43,532 nt of DNA from Oscillospiraceae bacterium (GCA_017440925.1 JAFSAP010000039.1:1-43532); one strand, 5' to 3'. Shown: positions 1 through 8,821, counted from the first letter of the stretch. Notes: generated by a model not told the origin, from the letters alone. Made by a program: numbers and translations.

Positions 1-70
1 AGCGAAAGGGGCAGAGAGGACAAGCCCTTAACTCCCGTCCTCTACTCCACGCGGGAAGGAGGTGAACTCT

Positions 71-508
71 ATGGAGCTATCTTCTTCCGACAAGGAAAGA
101 ATACAACATCAGTACGACGCATTAGCAAAGAAAACTTTGGTTGGCGAAGCGAAAAGCCACCGCCGCACTCTTGCGAAACGCGCAGCACGCGAAGTACCTT
201 TTTCGGATTTGAGCGAAAGCGAACTCGCGCAGCTTTTCACAACGGACGAATACGAAAGCGATTATTTCCGTTTTCAAGTGTCCGGCTTTGATGTACTCGT
301 CAAAAATGAACTGCTTGCCGAAGCCCTTACCGCTTTGCCTGAAAGAAAACGCGATATTGTTCTCTTGTCCTACTTCTTGGATATGAGCGACACGGAAATT
401 GGCGAACTGCTGAATGTTGTACGCACGACGGTTTTCCGGCATAGGAAATCCGCGCTTGCGAAGATCAAACAATATTTGGAGGGAAAAGCAGATGATGAAC
501 ACCGTTAG
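71..508 (+). CDS. sigma-70-like RNA polymerase sigma factor of an ICE
   Basis: The protein of about 145 residues resembles the small sigma-like factors of Tn916/Tn1549-type elements. Its C-terminal half (about 85-135) is a sigma region 4-like helix-turn-helix: LPERKRDIVLLSYFLDMSDTEI, then a GELLNVVRTTVFRHRK recognition segment. No region 2 is visible. ATG at 71 is preferred over an in-frame GTG at 62, because AGGAGG at 57-62 lies 8 nt before the ATG while the GTG overlaps it. The gene overlaps the next one by 17 nt, so the two are probably translationally coupled. In this family it is thought to direct or modulate transcription of element genes; this is inferred from family and context. Confidence 0.85.
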   Translation: MELSSSDKERIQHQYDALAKKTLVGEAKSHRRTLAKRAAREVPFSDLSESELAQLFTTDEYESDYFRFQVSGFDVLVKNELLAEALTALPERKRDIVLLSYFLDMSDTEIGELLNVVRTTVFRHRKSALAKIKQYLEGKADDEHR

Positions 509-734
509 GAAATCTGAAAATCTGTTGCCGTTCCCTGTCATTTCCGCAGCGGCAAACGGCGACACAAACGCCATGTGCGCGATCTTGAAGCATTATGAGG
601 GTTACATAGCGAAACTTTGTACCCGAACGTTGAAAGACGACGCGGGCAATACTTACTCCTATGTGGACGAAGAAATGCGTAACAGGCTGCAAGTGCGCCT
701 TATTACCCGCACTCTTGCGTTTCATGTAGGCTAA
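492..734 (+). CDS. small helix-turn-helix protein of Tn916/Tn1549-type elements
   Basis: The 80-residue protein matches the conserved small HTH family that follows the sigma-like gene in these ICEs: FPVISAAANGDTNAM near the N-terminus, HYEGYIAKLCTRTL in the middle, and VDEEMRNRLQVRLITRTLAF near the end. ATG at 492 follows GGAGGG at 479-484 and lies inside the end of the sigma gene. It is probably a regulator or excision accessory protein that works with the sigma factor; the precise role is not known from the sequence. It ends just before a long non-coding stretch. Confidence 0.75.
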   Translation: MMNTVRKSENLLPFPVISAAANGDTNAMCAILKHYEGYIAKLCTRTLKDDAGNTYSYVDEEMRNRLQVRLITRTLAFHVG

Positions 735-917
735 CTCTTTAAGCCCATGCGGGGAGCGTATACCCCTTTCCACGCTTCCCGTTATGGGCTGTTTGTCGTT
801 CCGTAAAAGCATATCGGAAACGGTATGTTTTTACAGGCTGACAAAGCCTTATTGTTCCTTGACAAAGAAAGCCTTCGGGCAGAATAAGGCAGACGGATAC
901 AATTTGTCTGTGTGGAG

Positions 918-1150
918 CCGGTCGGCCGGTGCGCCATGACCCTGTTGCAAGTCCGCAGGACGGGACCCCTACCAAACAGGTGAGCGACAAAACCAGGCCG
1001 CAAAACAGGTGTGGCAGCCTGTGGGCGAGGATACGCAGACAGGATAATGAGACTCCCGCGTTGAACGCCCTCAAAGCATTGCGCGGCGCACCCATCAGCA
1101 TGGGCCGGGGTGAGATTCCCGTGGAGCTGCGGCCAGCAGCCGTCCGTTTT
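918..1150 (+). ncRNA. candidate structured RNA between ICE HTH and tnpW genes
   Basis: The gap 735-1197 has no convincing gene but is rich in complementary segments. GGTGCGCC at 928-935 is the exact reverse complement of GGCGCACC at 1085-1092 and could close a multibranched domain. Inside are GTCC-GCA-GGAC (951-960) and a hairpin CCTGT...ACAGG (1018-1043) with an inner GCG/CGC helix and the loop AGGATA. Just after the closing stem come hairpins CCCAT/ATGGG (1091-1104) and GCTG/CAGC near 1127-1141. This suggests a folded RNA or a structured leader for tnpW and the recombinase. Family and function are unknown. No group II intron domain V or reverse transcriptase is present. Confidence 0.4.
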
Positions 1151-1197
1151 CTGCCTCTTTTATGGTTTTAATGAAATGGCATGAAAGGGGCCTTATT

Positions 1198-1371
1198 ATG
1201 CAGAAAATTCAATCTGAAAATAAATATGCCCCGCCTATGCGGAGCAAAAAGAAGATCGGCAACACGACCTTTATCGTCAATTCTTTTTTCCCTCAAACGG
1301 GAAATCAGACGATAGCCTCCAAACTGGAGAACCTGATAAAAGCCGATGTTCAGAAACAAACTGTGACTTGA
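1198..1371 (+). CDS. tnpW: transposon-encoded TnpW-family protein
   Basis: The 57-residue protein has the family pattern IQSENKYAPPMRSKKKIG, then TTFIVNSFFPQTGNQTIASKLENLI. It is found next to TnpX-type recombinases in Tn4451- and Tn1549-related elements. ATG at 1198 is preceded by AAAGGGG at 1184-1190. An upstream in-frame ATG near 1171 has no good ribosome binding site. The function of TnpW is not established. Position and conservation point to a role in excision or recombination control. Confidence 0.8.
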   Translation: MQKIQSENKYAPPMRSKKKIGNTTFIVNSFFPQTGNQTIASKLENLIKADVQKQTVT

Positions 1372-1409
1372 AAACCTCTTAACAGGCAGACAGGGAAAAG
1401 AAAGCGCGG

Positions 1410-1425
1410 TATAATGAAGTTGGAC
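1410..1425 (+). promoter_or_regulatory. -10 element and short hairpin before the recombinase
   Basis: A perfect TATAAT at 1410-1415 is followed by the small inverted repeat GAAGT-TGG-ACTTC. No convincing -35 is seen 17 bp upstream. This may be a recombinase promoter that depends on an activator or is weak. Confidence 0.35.
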
Positions 1426-1453
1426 TTCAATATCGTGTTTGACTGCCAGATAG

Positions 1454-3143
<1,690 letters not shown>

Positions 3144-3145
<2 letters not shown>

Positions 3146-3180
3146 GAAAAACGGCATAGCCGAAGCTATACCGTTTCTCT
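3144..3180 (+). terminator. hairpin at the recombinase stop
   Basis: A long imperfect stem (GAGAAA..CGGCATAGC, loop CGAA, GCTATACCG..TTTCTC) starts inside the recombinase stop codon. The T-tract is weak, so termination may be shared with the next hairpin. Confidence 0.55.
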
Positions 3181-3208
3181 CTTGCCCCACGATGTTTTCT
3201 TATCGGGA

Positions 3209-3235
3209 GGCACCTTAAGGGTGCCCTTGTTTTTT
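3209..3235 (+). terminator. rho-independent terminator on the + strand
   Basis: GGCACC, loop TTAAG, GGTGCC, then CTTGTTTTTT. It closes the + strand ICE transcription unit and abuts the tRNA fragment at 3235. Confidence 0.6.
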
Positions 3236-3278
3236 GGAGCAGGGTACGGGAATCGAACCCGCCTCCGAGGCTTGGGAA
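3235..3278 (-). pseudogene. 3' half of a tRNA-Gly(CCC) gene
   Basis: Read on the minus strand, the segment holds an anticodon loop (TTCCCAA), the 3' strand of an anticodon stem, a variable loop, a complete T arm, the acceptor 3' strand and CCA. No D arm or acceptor 5' strand precedes it. Positions 3235-3264 are identical over 30 bases to 6031-6060 of the intact tRNA-Gly(CCC). The fragment's anticodon-loop segment GGCTTGGGAA (3269-3278) recurs at 6210-6219 at the edge of a tRNA 5' half. It is best read as an attachment-site remnant. Confidence 0.75.
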
Positions 3279-3632
3279 ACTATGGGATATATATGCTATA
3301 TATGATGCGGTTTCAAAGAGCATATAGCTGGATTAATATTATACTTTTCCAACTATAAAAATTTGAGAATTATCAGAACGATGGTATTTTATATACATAT
3401 TGCATGACAATACCATGTCCGCACTGACGATTTTCTGAAGCGGTGGGACAATCAGGTGAAACAGGAGCAAAAGAACATACTGAAGAATTTGGTTTCATAA
3501 CCTGAAGATTGCCCCGGTGCCCGATTATAGTTCGGACATCGGGGCCTTTTGCGTTTTGTAAAAGAAATCTCCCAAATCCGTGAGGATCTGGGAGATTTTT
3601 GGAGTGGGATGCGGGTGCATCAATATGCAAGG
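3279..3632. other. non-coding gap with gene remnant and two terminators
   Basis: Frame 3408-3500 on the + strand reads as a short charged peptide ending KQEQKNILKNLVS with stop TAA and no start codon, probably the tail of a lost gene. A GC-rich hairpin at 3511-3545 is followed by CCTTTT. A second hairpin at 3565-3600 (AAATCTCCCA / TGGGAGATTT) is bidirectional and would terminate the GH79 gene on the minus strand. The start of the gap is AT-rich, with an ATATAT palindrome near 3287-3305. Nothing else is recognised. Confidence 0.4.
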
Positions 3633-5123
3633 TTATAGCACGATGAACGTACAACCGCCCGGTGCAACCTCCATTGTACCGGCGCAGACAGGTCTTCCGC
3701 TGAGCTCCGGCAGTTCGTCACTCTCTCCCAGAACCAGTTCGTTTCCGTTCAGCAGCATGGTGCGGGAACGGAGCTTGCCGTTGCCGGTGAGCGCGTAGAC
3801 CTCTGCGGCCTTGGGCAGTTCTACGGTGGTGACTTCCTCGGAGTTGTTGATGATAAGATAGACGCAGCCGTCCTTGCCATCCCTGCGGGAGTGGCAGAAC
3901 ACATGGGCTCCCTCCCGGATCTCTTCGCCGCAGTCATAGACGGTGGTGCCCATCAGCTGGTTCCACAGCTTGACGGCAAAGTAGTTGGGTCTGGGAACAA
4001 ATGTGCCGTGCTTCAGCCAGCCGTAGTCAGAGGATGCCAGCGTGTTGTGGAAGATCACACCGTCGGTGGCATAGGAGAAGCAGCCCAGCTCATTCAGAGT
4101 ACGGGGAACATCGGCATAGGTGGAAGCCCAGGTGTTGCCGCCGCAGCCTGCATCGCCAGCCTCGGTGACCCAGATCTGAGCACCGGGTGCATGCTTATCC
4201 CGCAGGGGACAGTAATACTCGGTGTGCTTGCTGACCTTGGCAAGATACTTTTCGGTGAGAATCTGGCTGAAATCCCAGTGGTTGTTGCCCATGGCGGCAC
4301 CGCGCTCGGAAACACCGTTGTAGTAGTGATAGCAGAATACATCGATGGGCTCGGTGGTATGCTCCATCATATCATCGGAGGAGACCATTTTGTACATTCC
4401 GCCGCCGGTGGCTTCGTCGGTGGGACCAATGGTGACTTCGCCTACGCAGCAGGGGCCCACGATCAGCACACCGGGATAGTTCTCCCGGATGAACTTGGTC
4501 ATGATATCGTGGTCACGGCCGAAATGCTCGGTGGTGTAGCCTGCGGGCAGGCCGGTGTAGGTCAGAATGTTAGGCTCGTTGGTGAATTCCACAGCCTCAA
4601 CGGGAACACCGTAGTCACGGCTGTAGTCCATGATCAGCTTTGCCTGAGCGGTGTCCCAAGGTTCGTGGGCATGGTGGTTGCCTTCACAGTTGGCAAAGGA
4701 GATCTGCAGCTTGCCGCCTACAGCCTTGACGAAGTCCAGCAGATTGTTCCACTGATGCTTTTTCAGTACGTTCTGGTAGCCCTCCGGAGCAGTACCGGCA
4801 GGATACTTGTCCTCAAAGTCATAGTAGGTCTTGTTGGCCCAGGTGCCGGATACACGGATCCATGCGGGACCGATGGCCTTGGCCAACTTCAGCAGGCGGG
4901 GATTTGTGGTGTCGATGGGATCATACCACTGATGCAGGTTGCCCATGTCCCGGGGATCCGGGGGGAGAAATTCCTCAATGCCGTCCACCTGGGCCTCGGT
5001 GTAGGCTTTCCAGAAGGTGCCGCCGGTAACCTCGGTCATCTCCACATTGTAGGATACCATCCGTTCATCAACGGTTCTGAGAACCTTGAGCTGTTCGGGG
5101 CTTAGTTTCACGATCTGTGCCAT
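3633..5123 (-). CDS. GH79-like (heparanase/beta-glucuronidase type) glycoside hydrolase, intracellular
   Basis: The 496-residue protein has the clan GH-A layout of heparanase-like enzymes: a WIRVSGTWANKTYYD strand near 89-101, acid/base FTNEPN (Glu183) and a nucleophile segment VTEAGDAGCGGN (Glu321). A beta-sandwich tail with INNSEEVTTVELP follows. There is no signal peptide, so it probably acts in the cytoplasm on imported oligosaccharides, cleaving glucuronides or related sugars. The substrate is not readable from sequence, and a GH39/GH30-like assignment is possible. ATG at 5123 follows AAAGGAG with 8-nt spacing; a 30-codon upstream extension lacks a ribosome site. It lies downstream of a tetR gene on the same strand and has its own promoter with a palindromic operator. 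Confidence 0.7.
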   Translation of the reverse strand: MAQIVKLSPEQLKVLRTVDERMVSYNVEMTEVTGGTFWKAYTEAQVDGIEEFLPPDPRDMGNLHQWYDPIDTTNPRLLKLAKAIGPAWIRVSGTWANKTYYDFEDKYPAGTAPEGYQNVLKKHQWNNLLDFVKAVGGKLQISFANCEGNHHAHEPWDTAQAKLIMDYSRDYGVPVEAVEFTNEPNILTYTGLPAGYTTEHFGRDHDIMTKFIRENYPGVLIVGPCCVGEVTIGPTDEATGGGMYKMVSSDDMMEHTTEPIDVFCYHYYNGVSERGAAMGNNHWDFSQILTEKYLAKVSKHTEYYCPLRDKHAPGAQIWVTEAGDAGCGGNTWASTYADVPRTLNELGCFSYATDGVIFHNTLASSDYGWLKHGTFVPRPNYFAVKLWNQLMGTTVYDCGEEIREGAHVFCHSRRDGKDGCVYLIINNSEEVTTVELPKAAEVYALTGNGKLRSRTMLLNGNELVLGESDELPELSGRPVCAGTMEVAPGGCTFIVL

Positions 5124-5236
5124 ATACTGCACTCCTTTATTTAGATTCTTTGAATTAGGGCGGCAGCTTCTGACTTCTGCCGCTCCATTAAAAGGAGACA
5201 GGTGATACAGCATACTCTGTACACCTTATCATATCC

Positions 5237-5290
5237 ATTATAAAATGAAAGACACCAGATAACAATGTACACATTTGCACACATGTGCAA
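5237..5290 (-). promoter_or_regulatory. promoter and palindromic operator of the GH79 gene
   Basis: On the minus strand, TTGTTA (5265-5260) and TATAAT (5242-5237) are separated by 17 bp. A near-perfect palindrome TTGCACA-CA-TGTGCAA at 5275-5290 lies just upstream of the -35. It is a good candidate site for the adjacent TetR-family protein. Confidence 0.65.
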
Positions 5291-5344
5291 GTTTATAAAA
5301 AAAGATTATTCCCGGTTTGGTGCGAATTTACCAAACCAGGACGA

Positions 5345-5914
5345 TTATTGGGACTTATGGATCGGCTTTGTCAGAAGCTGGGTCACACACTTTGCCATCT
5401 GCTCCGGAGTCTGGACAAAATCATGCTCGCACCAGTAAAACAGCGCGTAAAATACACAGGTAACACCCAGAACTGACCGGATCATCTGCGCTTCCTGCGT
5501 GGAATCGCCGAGGGATTTCTTCCAAAATTCCTCCGAATTTGCCCATCTAAGACCGCAGCTCATCAGCTCTTGCGCAAGACCGTTTTTAACCAGAACGCAC
5601 AGTTCCCTCTTTCTGCGCTCATGCCAGTATTGAAAATAACGGATGAAGCCCCGTTCCAAGGCAGCCGGATCATCTTCCGAATCAAACATGGCCTCCAGAT
5701 TGCACTCAAGCAGAAGCCTGTTGAGCAAGGAGGACAAAACATCTTCTTTGTTTTCAAAATAATAGTAGAAGGTACGTCTGGGAATCGATGCATTGGAGCA
5801 AATTTTCCGGACGGATAAACTTGCATAGGATTCCGTTTCCAACAACTGCAGCAGACTACCTTCAATGCGATGCTGCTGCAGTATTGCACGTTCCGATTTA
5901 TTGTGTCTGTCCAT
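5345..5914 (-). CDS. TetR/AcrR-family transcriptional regulator
   Basis: The 189-residue protein has a typical N-terminal TetR DNA-binding domain at about 10-60: ILQQHRIEGSLLQLLE, SYASLSVRKICSNASIPRRTFYYYF, then NKEDVL. A helical ligand-binding domain of normal length follows, with FYALFYWCEHDF in the dimerisation region. ATG at 5914 follows AAGGAG. The gene is immediately upstream of the GH79-like gene on the same strand, so the inducer is plausibly a sugar or glycoside imported for that enzyme. This is inference from context. Confidence 0.85.
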   Translation of the reverse strand: MDRHNKSERAILQQHRIEGSLLQLLETESYASLSVRKICSNASIPRRTFYYYFENKEDVLSSLLNRLLLECNLEAMFDSEDDPAALERGFIRYFQYWHERRKRELCVLVKNGLAQELMSCGLRWANSEEFWKKSLGDSTQEAQMIRSVLGVTCVFYALFYWCEHDFVQTPEQMAKCVTQLLTKPIHKSQ

Positions 5915-5939
5915 AGAATCTGCACTCCTTTTAATCTAT

Positions 5940-5967
5940 ATTATACCACCGGTAAGCCGGAACGCAA
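5940..5967 (-). promoter_or_regulatory. tetR promoter with internal palindrome
   Basis: On the minus strand, TTGCGT (5967-5962) and TATAAT (5945-5940) are spaced by 16 bp. The spacer contains CCGG-CTTA-CCGG, a possible operator. Confidence 0.5.
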
Positions 5968-5984
5968 CAACGAATCCTTTAGAT

Positions 5985-6030
5985 AAAAAGAAACCGTTAT
6001 CACGGTCATTTCAGACCTGATAACGGTTTT
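5985..6030 (-). terminator. terminator downstream of tRNA-Gly
   Basis: On the minus strand, AACCGTTATC and GATAACGGTT form a stem directly after the tRNA CCA end, followed by TTTCTTTTTATC. It ends the tRNA transcript. Confidence 0.7.
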
Positions 6031-6104
6031 TGGAGCAGGGTACGGGAATCGAACCCGCCTTATCCGGTTGGGAACCGGAGGTTTTACCGATAAACTAACC
6101 CTGC
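6031..6104 (-). tRNA. tRNA-Gly (anticodon CCC)
   Basis: Folding on the minus strand gives acceptor GCAGGGT/ACCCTGC, D arm GTTT...AAAC, anticodon stem TCCGG/CCGGA with loop TTCCCAA (anticodon CCC), T arm GCGGG-TTCGATT-CCCGT, and encoded CCA. All arms pair, so the gene looks functional and would read GGG codons. Its last 30 bases are duplicated at 3235-3264, and a further tRNA-Gly 5' half lies 106 bp upstream of it at 6210-6250. Confidence 0.95.
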
Positions 6105-6209
6105 GTAATATTTATTTAGCCTTACAAATAGCGTGACATTTTCTAAAAATCGATTCTTAAAATCCGAAATTGCATTGCAAACAGCGGGTTTTTGGATCGT
6201 TGGAATGTT

Positions 6210-6250
6210 GGCTTGGGAAGCCACTATAATAGCCGATATACTAACCCTGC
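6210..6250 (-). pseudogene. 5' half of a tRNA-Gly(CCC) gene
   Basis: On the minus strand from 6250 the sequence reads GCAGGGTTAGTATATCGG and continues through a D arm to an anticodon loop TTCCCAA with a 4-bp stem (TGGC/GCCA). It then leaves tRNA homology. The missing part corresponds to the half found at 3235-3278. The two halves share the 10-base core GGCTTGGGAA. If joined, the anticodon stem would carry one mismatch, so they may come from two related tRNA genes. Confidence 0.65.
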
Positions 6251-6324
6251 ACTTGCAGAGGTATTATAGCAGACTGAAACAGGAAATTCAACCACTTTTT
6301 GTCGGAAAGATGTACGCAGAGTTC

Positions 6325-6353
6325 TTGCATTTTTCCCCTGGCCGTGGTAGGCT
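6325..6353 (+). promoter_or_regulatory. promoter of the VOC gene
   Basis: TTGCAT at 6325-6330 and TAGGCT at 6348-6353 with 17-bp spacing, upstream of the ribosome site AGGAGGAG. Confidence 0.45.
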
Positions 6354-6383
6354 GAATACAGAAAAAGCAAGGAGGAGATTCCC

Positions 6384-6764
6384 ATGAATCTGAACCGGCT
6401 CCATCATGTGGCCATTATCTGTTCTGACTACGAACAGGCAAAGGAATTCTACGTCAACAAGCTGCAGCTGCCCCTGGTGCGGGAAGTATACCGGCCGGAA
6501 CGCCGGGACTACATTCTGACACTGCTGGCAGGCGAAGTGGAAATTGAACTTTTCATCATGGAAGATCCCCCTCTGCGCCTCACCAATCCGGAGGCCCGGG
6601 GCCTGCGGCATCTGGCATTCCATGTGGAGGATATCGATCCGGTGATCCACTGGCTGAACGGTATGGGCATTGAGACAGAGCCCGTCCGCATCGATCCCTT
6701 CACCGGCGGACGGATGACCTTCTTCCGGGATCCCGACGGGCTTCCCCTGGAGCTCCATGAATAA
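6384..6764 (+). CDS. VOC-superfamily (glyoxalase-like, YaeR/GloA2 type) protein
   Basis: The 126-residue protein is a single vicinal-oxygen-chelate domain. HHVAIICSDYEQAKEFY opens the first beta-alpha-beta unit and RHLAFHVEDIDPVIHWL the second. FRDPDGLPLELHE carries the final metal-binding Glu. Conserved His and Glu positions suggest a divalent metal site. It matches the YaeR/SMU1112c-like subgroup of unknown substrate, and a true glyoxalase I role is not assured. The start is chosen by AGGAGGAG just upstream. It stands alone, followed by the marR operator region. Confidence 0.85.
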   Translation: MNLNRLHHVAIICSDYEQAKEFYVNKLQLPLVREVYRPERRDYILTLLAGEVEIELFIMEDPPLRLTNPEARGLRHLAFHVEDIDPVIHWLNGMGIETEPVRIDPFTGGRMTFFRDPDGLPLELHE

Positions 6765-6766
6765 TA

Positions 6767-6838
6767 GTTCAAAAAAGAACTTTTTACCCTTGACAGACAC
6801 CTTTCTAGATGTTATACTTTAATTGTTCAAAAACGAAC
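6767..6838 (+). promoter_or_regulatory. marR-MATE promoter flanked by two GTTC-N6-GAAC operators
   Basis: A near-consensus promoter (TTGACA 6790-6795, 17 bp, TATACT 6813-6818) lies between two matching palindromes: GTTCAAAAAAGAAC at 6767-6780 and GTTCAAAAACGAAC at 6825-6838. The second covers the transcription start region. Start-to-start spacing is 58 bp. This is strong evidence for autorepression by the MarR protein encoded next. Confidence 0.8.
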
Positions 6839-6854
6839 TTTCGGAGGATCGCTC

Positions 6855-7310
6855 ATGTCTGACGCAGGCCTGCGGGATGCCATGTCCCTGAGTTATCTGG
6901 ACAATATCCAGAAAAGCAAAAAGAAATACGCCTCCCTCATGGAGCCCCTGTGCCGCCGGTATGATCTGACCCGCAACGAGCTGGATGTCCTGCTGTTTCT
7001 GGCCAACAACCCCGGCTTTGACCGGGCCGCGGATATCGTCTCTATGCGGCAGATCGCCAAGTCCCATGTTTCCCTGTCTGTGGGCAACCTGGAAAAACGG
7101 GCGCTGCTTGCGAGGCAGTTCGAAGCTTCTGACCGGCGGACGGCCCATCTGCGGCTGACGGAGGCCGCCGCCCCCATTGTACAGGAGGGACAGGTTCTGC
7201 AGCAGCAGTTTTTCCGCCAGCTTTTCGCCGGGCTGAGCCACGAGGAACTGATGCAGTTCGGAACGATCCTCATGAAAATCTGCAATAACATTGAAACCAT
7301 CAACGACTGA
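6855..7310 (+). CDS. MarR-family transcriptional regulator
   Basis: The 151-residue protein has the MarR winged-helix fold. Helix YDLTRNELDVLLFLANN is followed by AADIVSMRQIAKSHVSLSVGNLEKRALLAR (recognition helix and start of the wing) and then the wing SDRRTAHLRLTE. GGAGGA precedes the ATG. It is the first gene of a two-gene operon with a MATE exporter, and two matching palindromes flank its promoter. It is probably a drug- or metabolite-responsive repressor of the exporter. Confidence 0.9.
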   Translation: MSDAGLRDAMSLSYLDNIQKSKKKYASLMEPLCRRYDLTRNELDVLLFLANNPGFDRAADIVSMRQIAKSHVSLSVGNLEKRALLARQFEASDRRTAHLRLTEAAAPIVQEGQVLQQQFFRQLFAGLSHEELMQFGTILMKICNNIETIND

Positions 7311-7332
7311 AACAGAAAGGGGTACTCAACCT

Positions 7333-8703
7333 ATGGCAGCAAAACAGGACATGGGAACCGGCAGCATCAAAAAACTCATGGTGCAGATGGCGGTTCCCGC
7401 ACTGGTAGGACAGGTCATCAACCTGCTCTACAACATCGTTGACCGCATTTACATTGGCCACATTCCCGAGATCGGCGGCGCCGCCCTCACCGGCGTCGGC
7501 CTCTTCACCCCCATCCTTATGCTGATCACCGCCTCAGCCATGCTGGCAGGCGCCGGCGGTGCACCCCGGGCAGCCATTGCCATGGGCCAGGGTGACAAGG
7601 ACCGGGCAGAAAAGATCCTGGGCAACTGCTTTACCGTGCTGATGATCCTGGCAGTTCTGCTGACCTCCGTGTTCTACTTTGCCGCACCCACCCTGCTGCG
7701 GTGGTTCGGCGCCTCCGATGCCACATTGCCCTATGCCGTCACCTATGGCCGGATCTACATTCTGGGCAGCGTGTTCGTGCTGACCGTTATGGGCATGAAC
7801 ACCTTCATCACCACCCAGGGCTTTGCCAAGATCAGCATGCTGACCACCATCATCGGCGCTGTCATCAACATCATTCTGGACCCCATCTTCATCTTTGTGT
7901 TTGATATGGGCGTTGCCGGTGCCGCCACTGCTACAGTGCTGAGCCAGGCCGTCAGCGCTATCTGGATCCTCCGGTTCCTTACCGGTAAGCAGACCATCCT
8001 GCGGCTGCAGGTGAAGAACATGAAGCTGATCCCCTCCGTGATCCTGCCCTGCCTGGGTCTGGGCATCTCCAGCTTTATCATGGTATCCACCGAAAGCATC
8101 CTGTCCATCAGCTTCACCTCCTCCCTGTCCCGGTTCGGCGGCGACGTGGCTGTGGGCGCCATGACGGTTCTGACCTCCATCAACCAGCTGATCACCATGC
8201 CCCTGTCCGGTGTCTGCCAGGGTGGTCAGCCCCTTATCAGCTACAACTTCGGCGCCAAGAAATTTGACCGGGTAAAAGAAGCCTTCTTCTGCCAGTTCGG
8301 TGTCTGCGTGGCCTATACCACCACTTTCTGGCTGCTGCTGATGATTTTCCCCCAGGTCTTTGCCGGCATCTTCACCAGCGACACCTCCATCGTCAGCTAC
8401 ACAGCCTGGGCCATTCGGGTGTTCCTGGCCTGCGGCTTCTCCGTGGGCTTCCAGCTTAGCTGCCAGCAGGCCTTCATGGCTCTGGGCCAGGCCAAGATCA
8501 GCCTGGTGATGGCCCTGCTGAGAAAGGTCATCCTGCTGATCCCGCTGATCTTCATTCTGCCCCTGTTCTTCACCGACAAGGCTTTCGCCGTATTCCTGGC
8601 AGAGCCCATTGCCGATATCACTGCCGCTGCCATCACCACCTTCATGTTCTTCCGCTTCTTCCTGCGGATGCTGAAGGAGGGAAAGGCTTCCCAGCAGGCA
8701 TAA
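7333..8703 (+). CDS. MATE-family multidrug efflux transporter
   Basis: The 456-residue integral membrane protein has twelve likely transmembrane helices and the MATE (NorM/DinF-like) pattern. LMVQMAVPALVGQVINLLYNIVD is helix 1, and QGGQPLISYNFGAKKFDRV follows helix 7. It exports cationic compounds with Na+ or H+ exchange in this family. ATG at 7333 is preferred because GAAAGGGG at 7314-7321 precedes it; reading from farther upstream would overlap marR. Co-transcribed with marR. A strong hairpin follows the stop. Confidence 0.92.
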   Translation: MAAKQDMGTGSIKKLMVQMAVPALVGQVINLLYNIVDRIYIGHIPEIGGAALTGVGLFTPILMLITASAMLAGAGGAPRAAIAMGQGDKDRAEKILGNCFTVLMILAVLLTSVFYFAAPTLLRWFGASDATLPYAVTYGRIYILGSVFVLTVMGMNTFITTQGFAKISMLTTIIGAVINIILDPIFIFVFDMGVAGAATATVLSQAVSAIWILRFLTGKQTILRLQVKNMKLIPSVILPCLGLGISSFIMVSTESILSISFTSSLSRFGGDVAVGAMTVLTSINQLITMPLSGVCQGGQPLISYNFGAKKFDRVKEAFFCQFGVCVAYTTTFWLLLMIFPQVFAGIFTSDTSIVSYTAWAIRVFLACGFSVGFQLSCQQAFMALGQAKISLVMALLRKVILLIPLIFILPLFFTDKAFAVFLAEPIADITAAAITTFMFFRFFLRMLKEGKASQQA

Positions 8704-8714
8704 TCCATTCCATC

Positions 8715-8753
8715 ATGGGTCTGTTGCAAAATGCTGCAACAGACCCATGTTCT
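8715..8753 (+). terminator. terminator of the marR-MATE operon
   Basis: Perfect 14-bp stem ATGGGTCTGTTGCA / TGCAACAGACCCAT with loop AAATGC, followed by a moderate T-rich tract. Confidence 0.8.
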
Positions 8754-8765
8754 CTTTCGGAAAGA

Positions 8766-8821
8766 TTTTACGGGGATTTTACAATTCTTCCCTTGTAAAC
8801 CCACTGGGATTATCGTACCAT
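8766..8821 (+). promoter_or_regulatory. two-component operon promoter with PHO-box-like direct repeat
   Basis: TTTTAC at 8766 and TTTTACA at 8777 repeat with 11-bp periodicity, as in PhoP/PhoB sites of TTnACA type. They lie about 10 bp upstream of TTGTAA (8793-8798) and TACCAT (8816-8821), which are 17 bp apart. This suggests positive autoregulation. Confidence 0.5.

Larger units (their letters stand above)
3265..6219. mobile_element. short island at a tRNA-Gly(CCC) locus
   Basis: The stretch holding the GH79 gene, the tetR gene and an intact tRNA-Gly(CCC) is bordered by tRNA-Gly remnants, a 3' half on the left and a 5' half on the right, both cut at the anticodon loop. This resembles site-specific integration at a tRNA gene by a tyrosine integrase. 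No integrase is present in it, so it would be a decayed or non-autonomous island. Recombination between tandem tRNA-Gly genes is an alternative. Confidence 0.35.

Noticed and set aside
928-1160. Group II intron (GTGCG-like start at 930-934)
   Set aside because: No reverse transcriptase, no domain V hairpin and too short.
3235-3310. Complete tRNA gene
   Set aside because: Only the 3' half is present; no D arm or acceptor 5' strand can be found on the far side.
3891-5105. Long + strand frame opposite the GH79-like gene
   Set aside because: Low-complexity Gly/Val-rich translation, no ribosome site; the minus strand encodes a recognisable enzyme.
6133-6387. 84-codon frame across the tRNA 5' half
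   Set aside because: It runs through the tRNA remnant and the VOC promoter, with no ribosome site.
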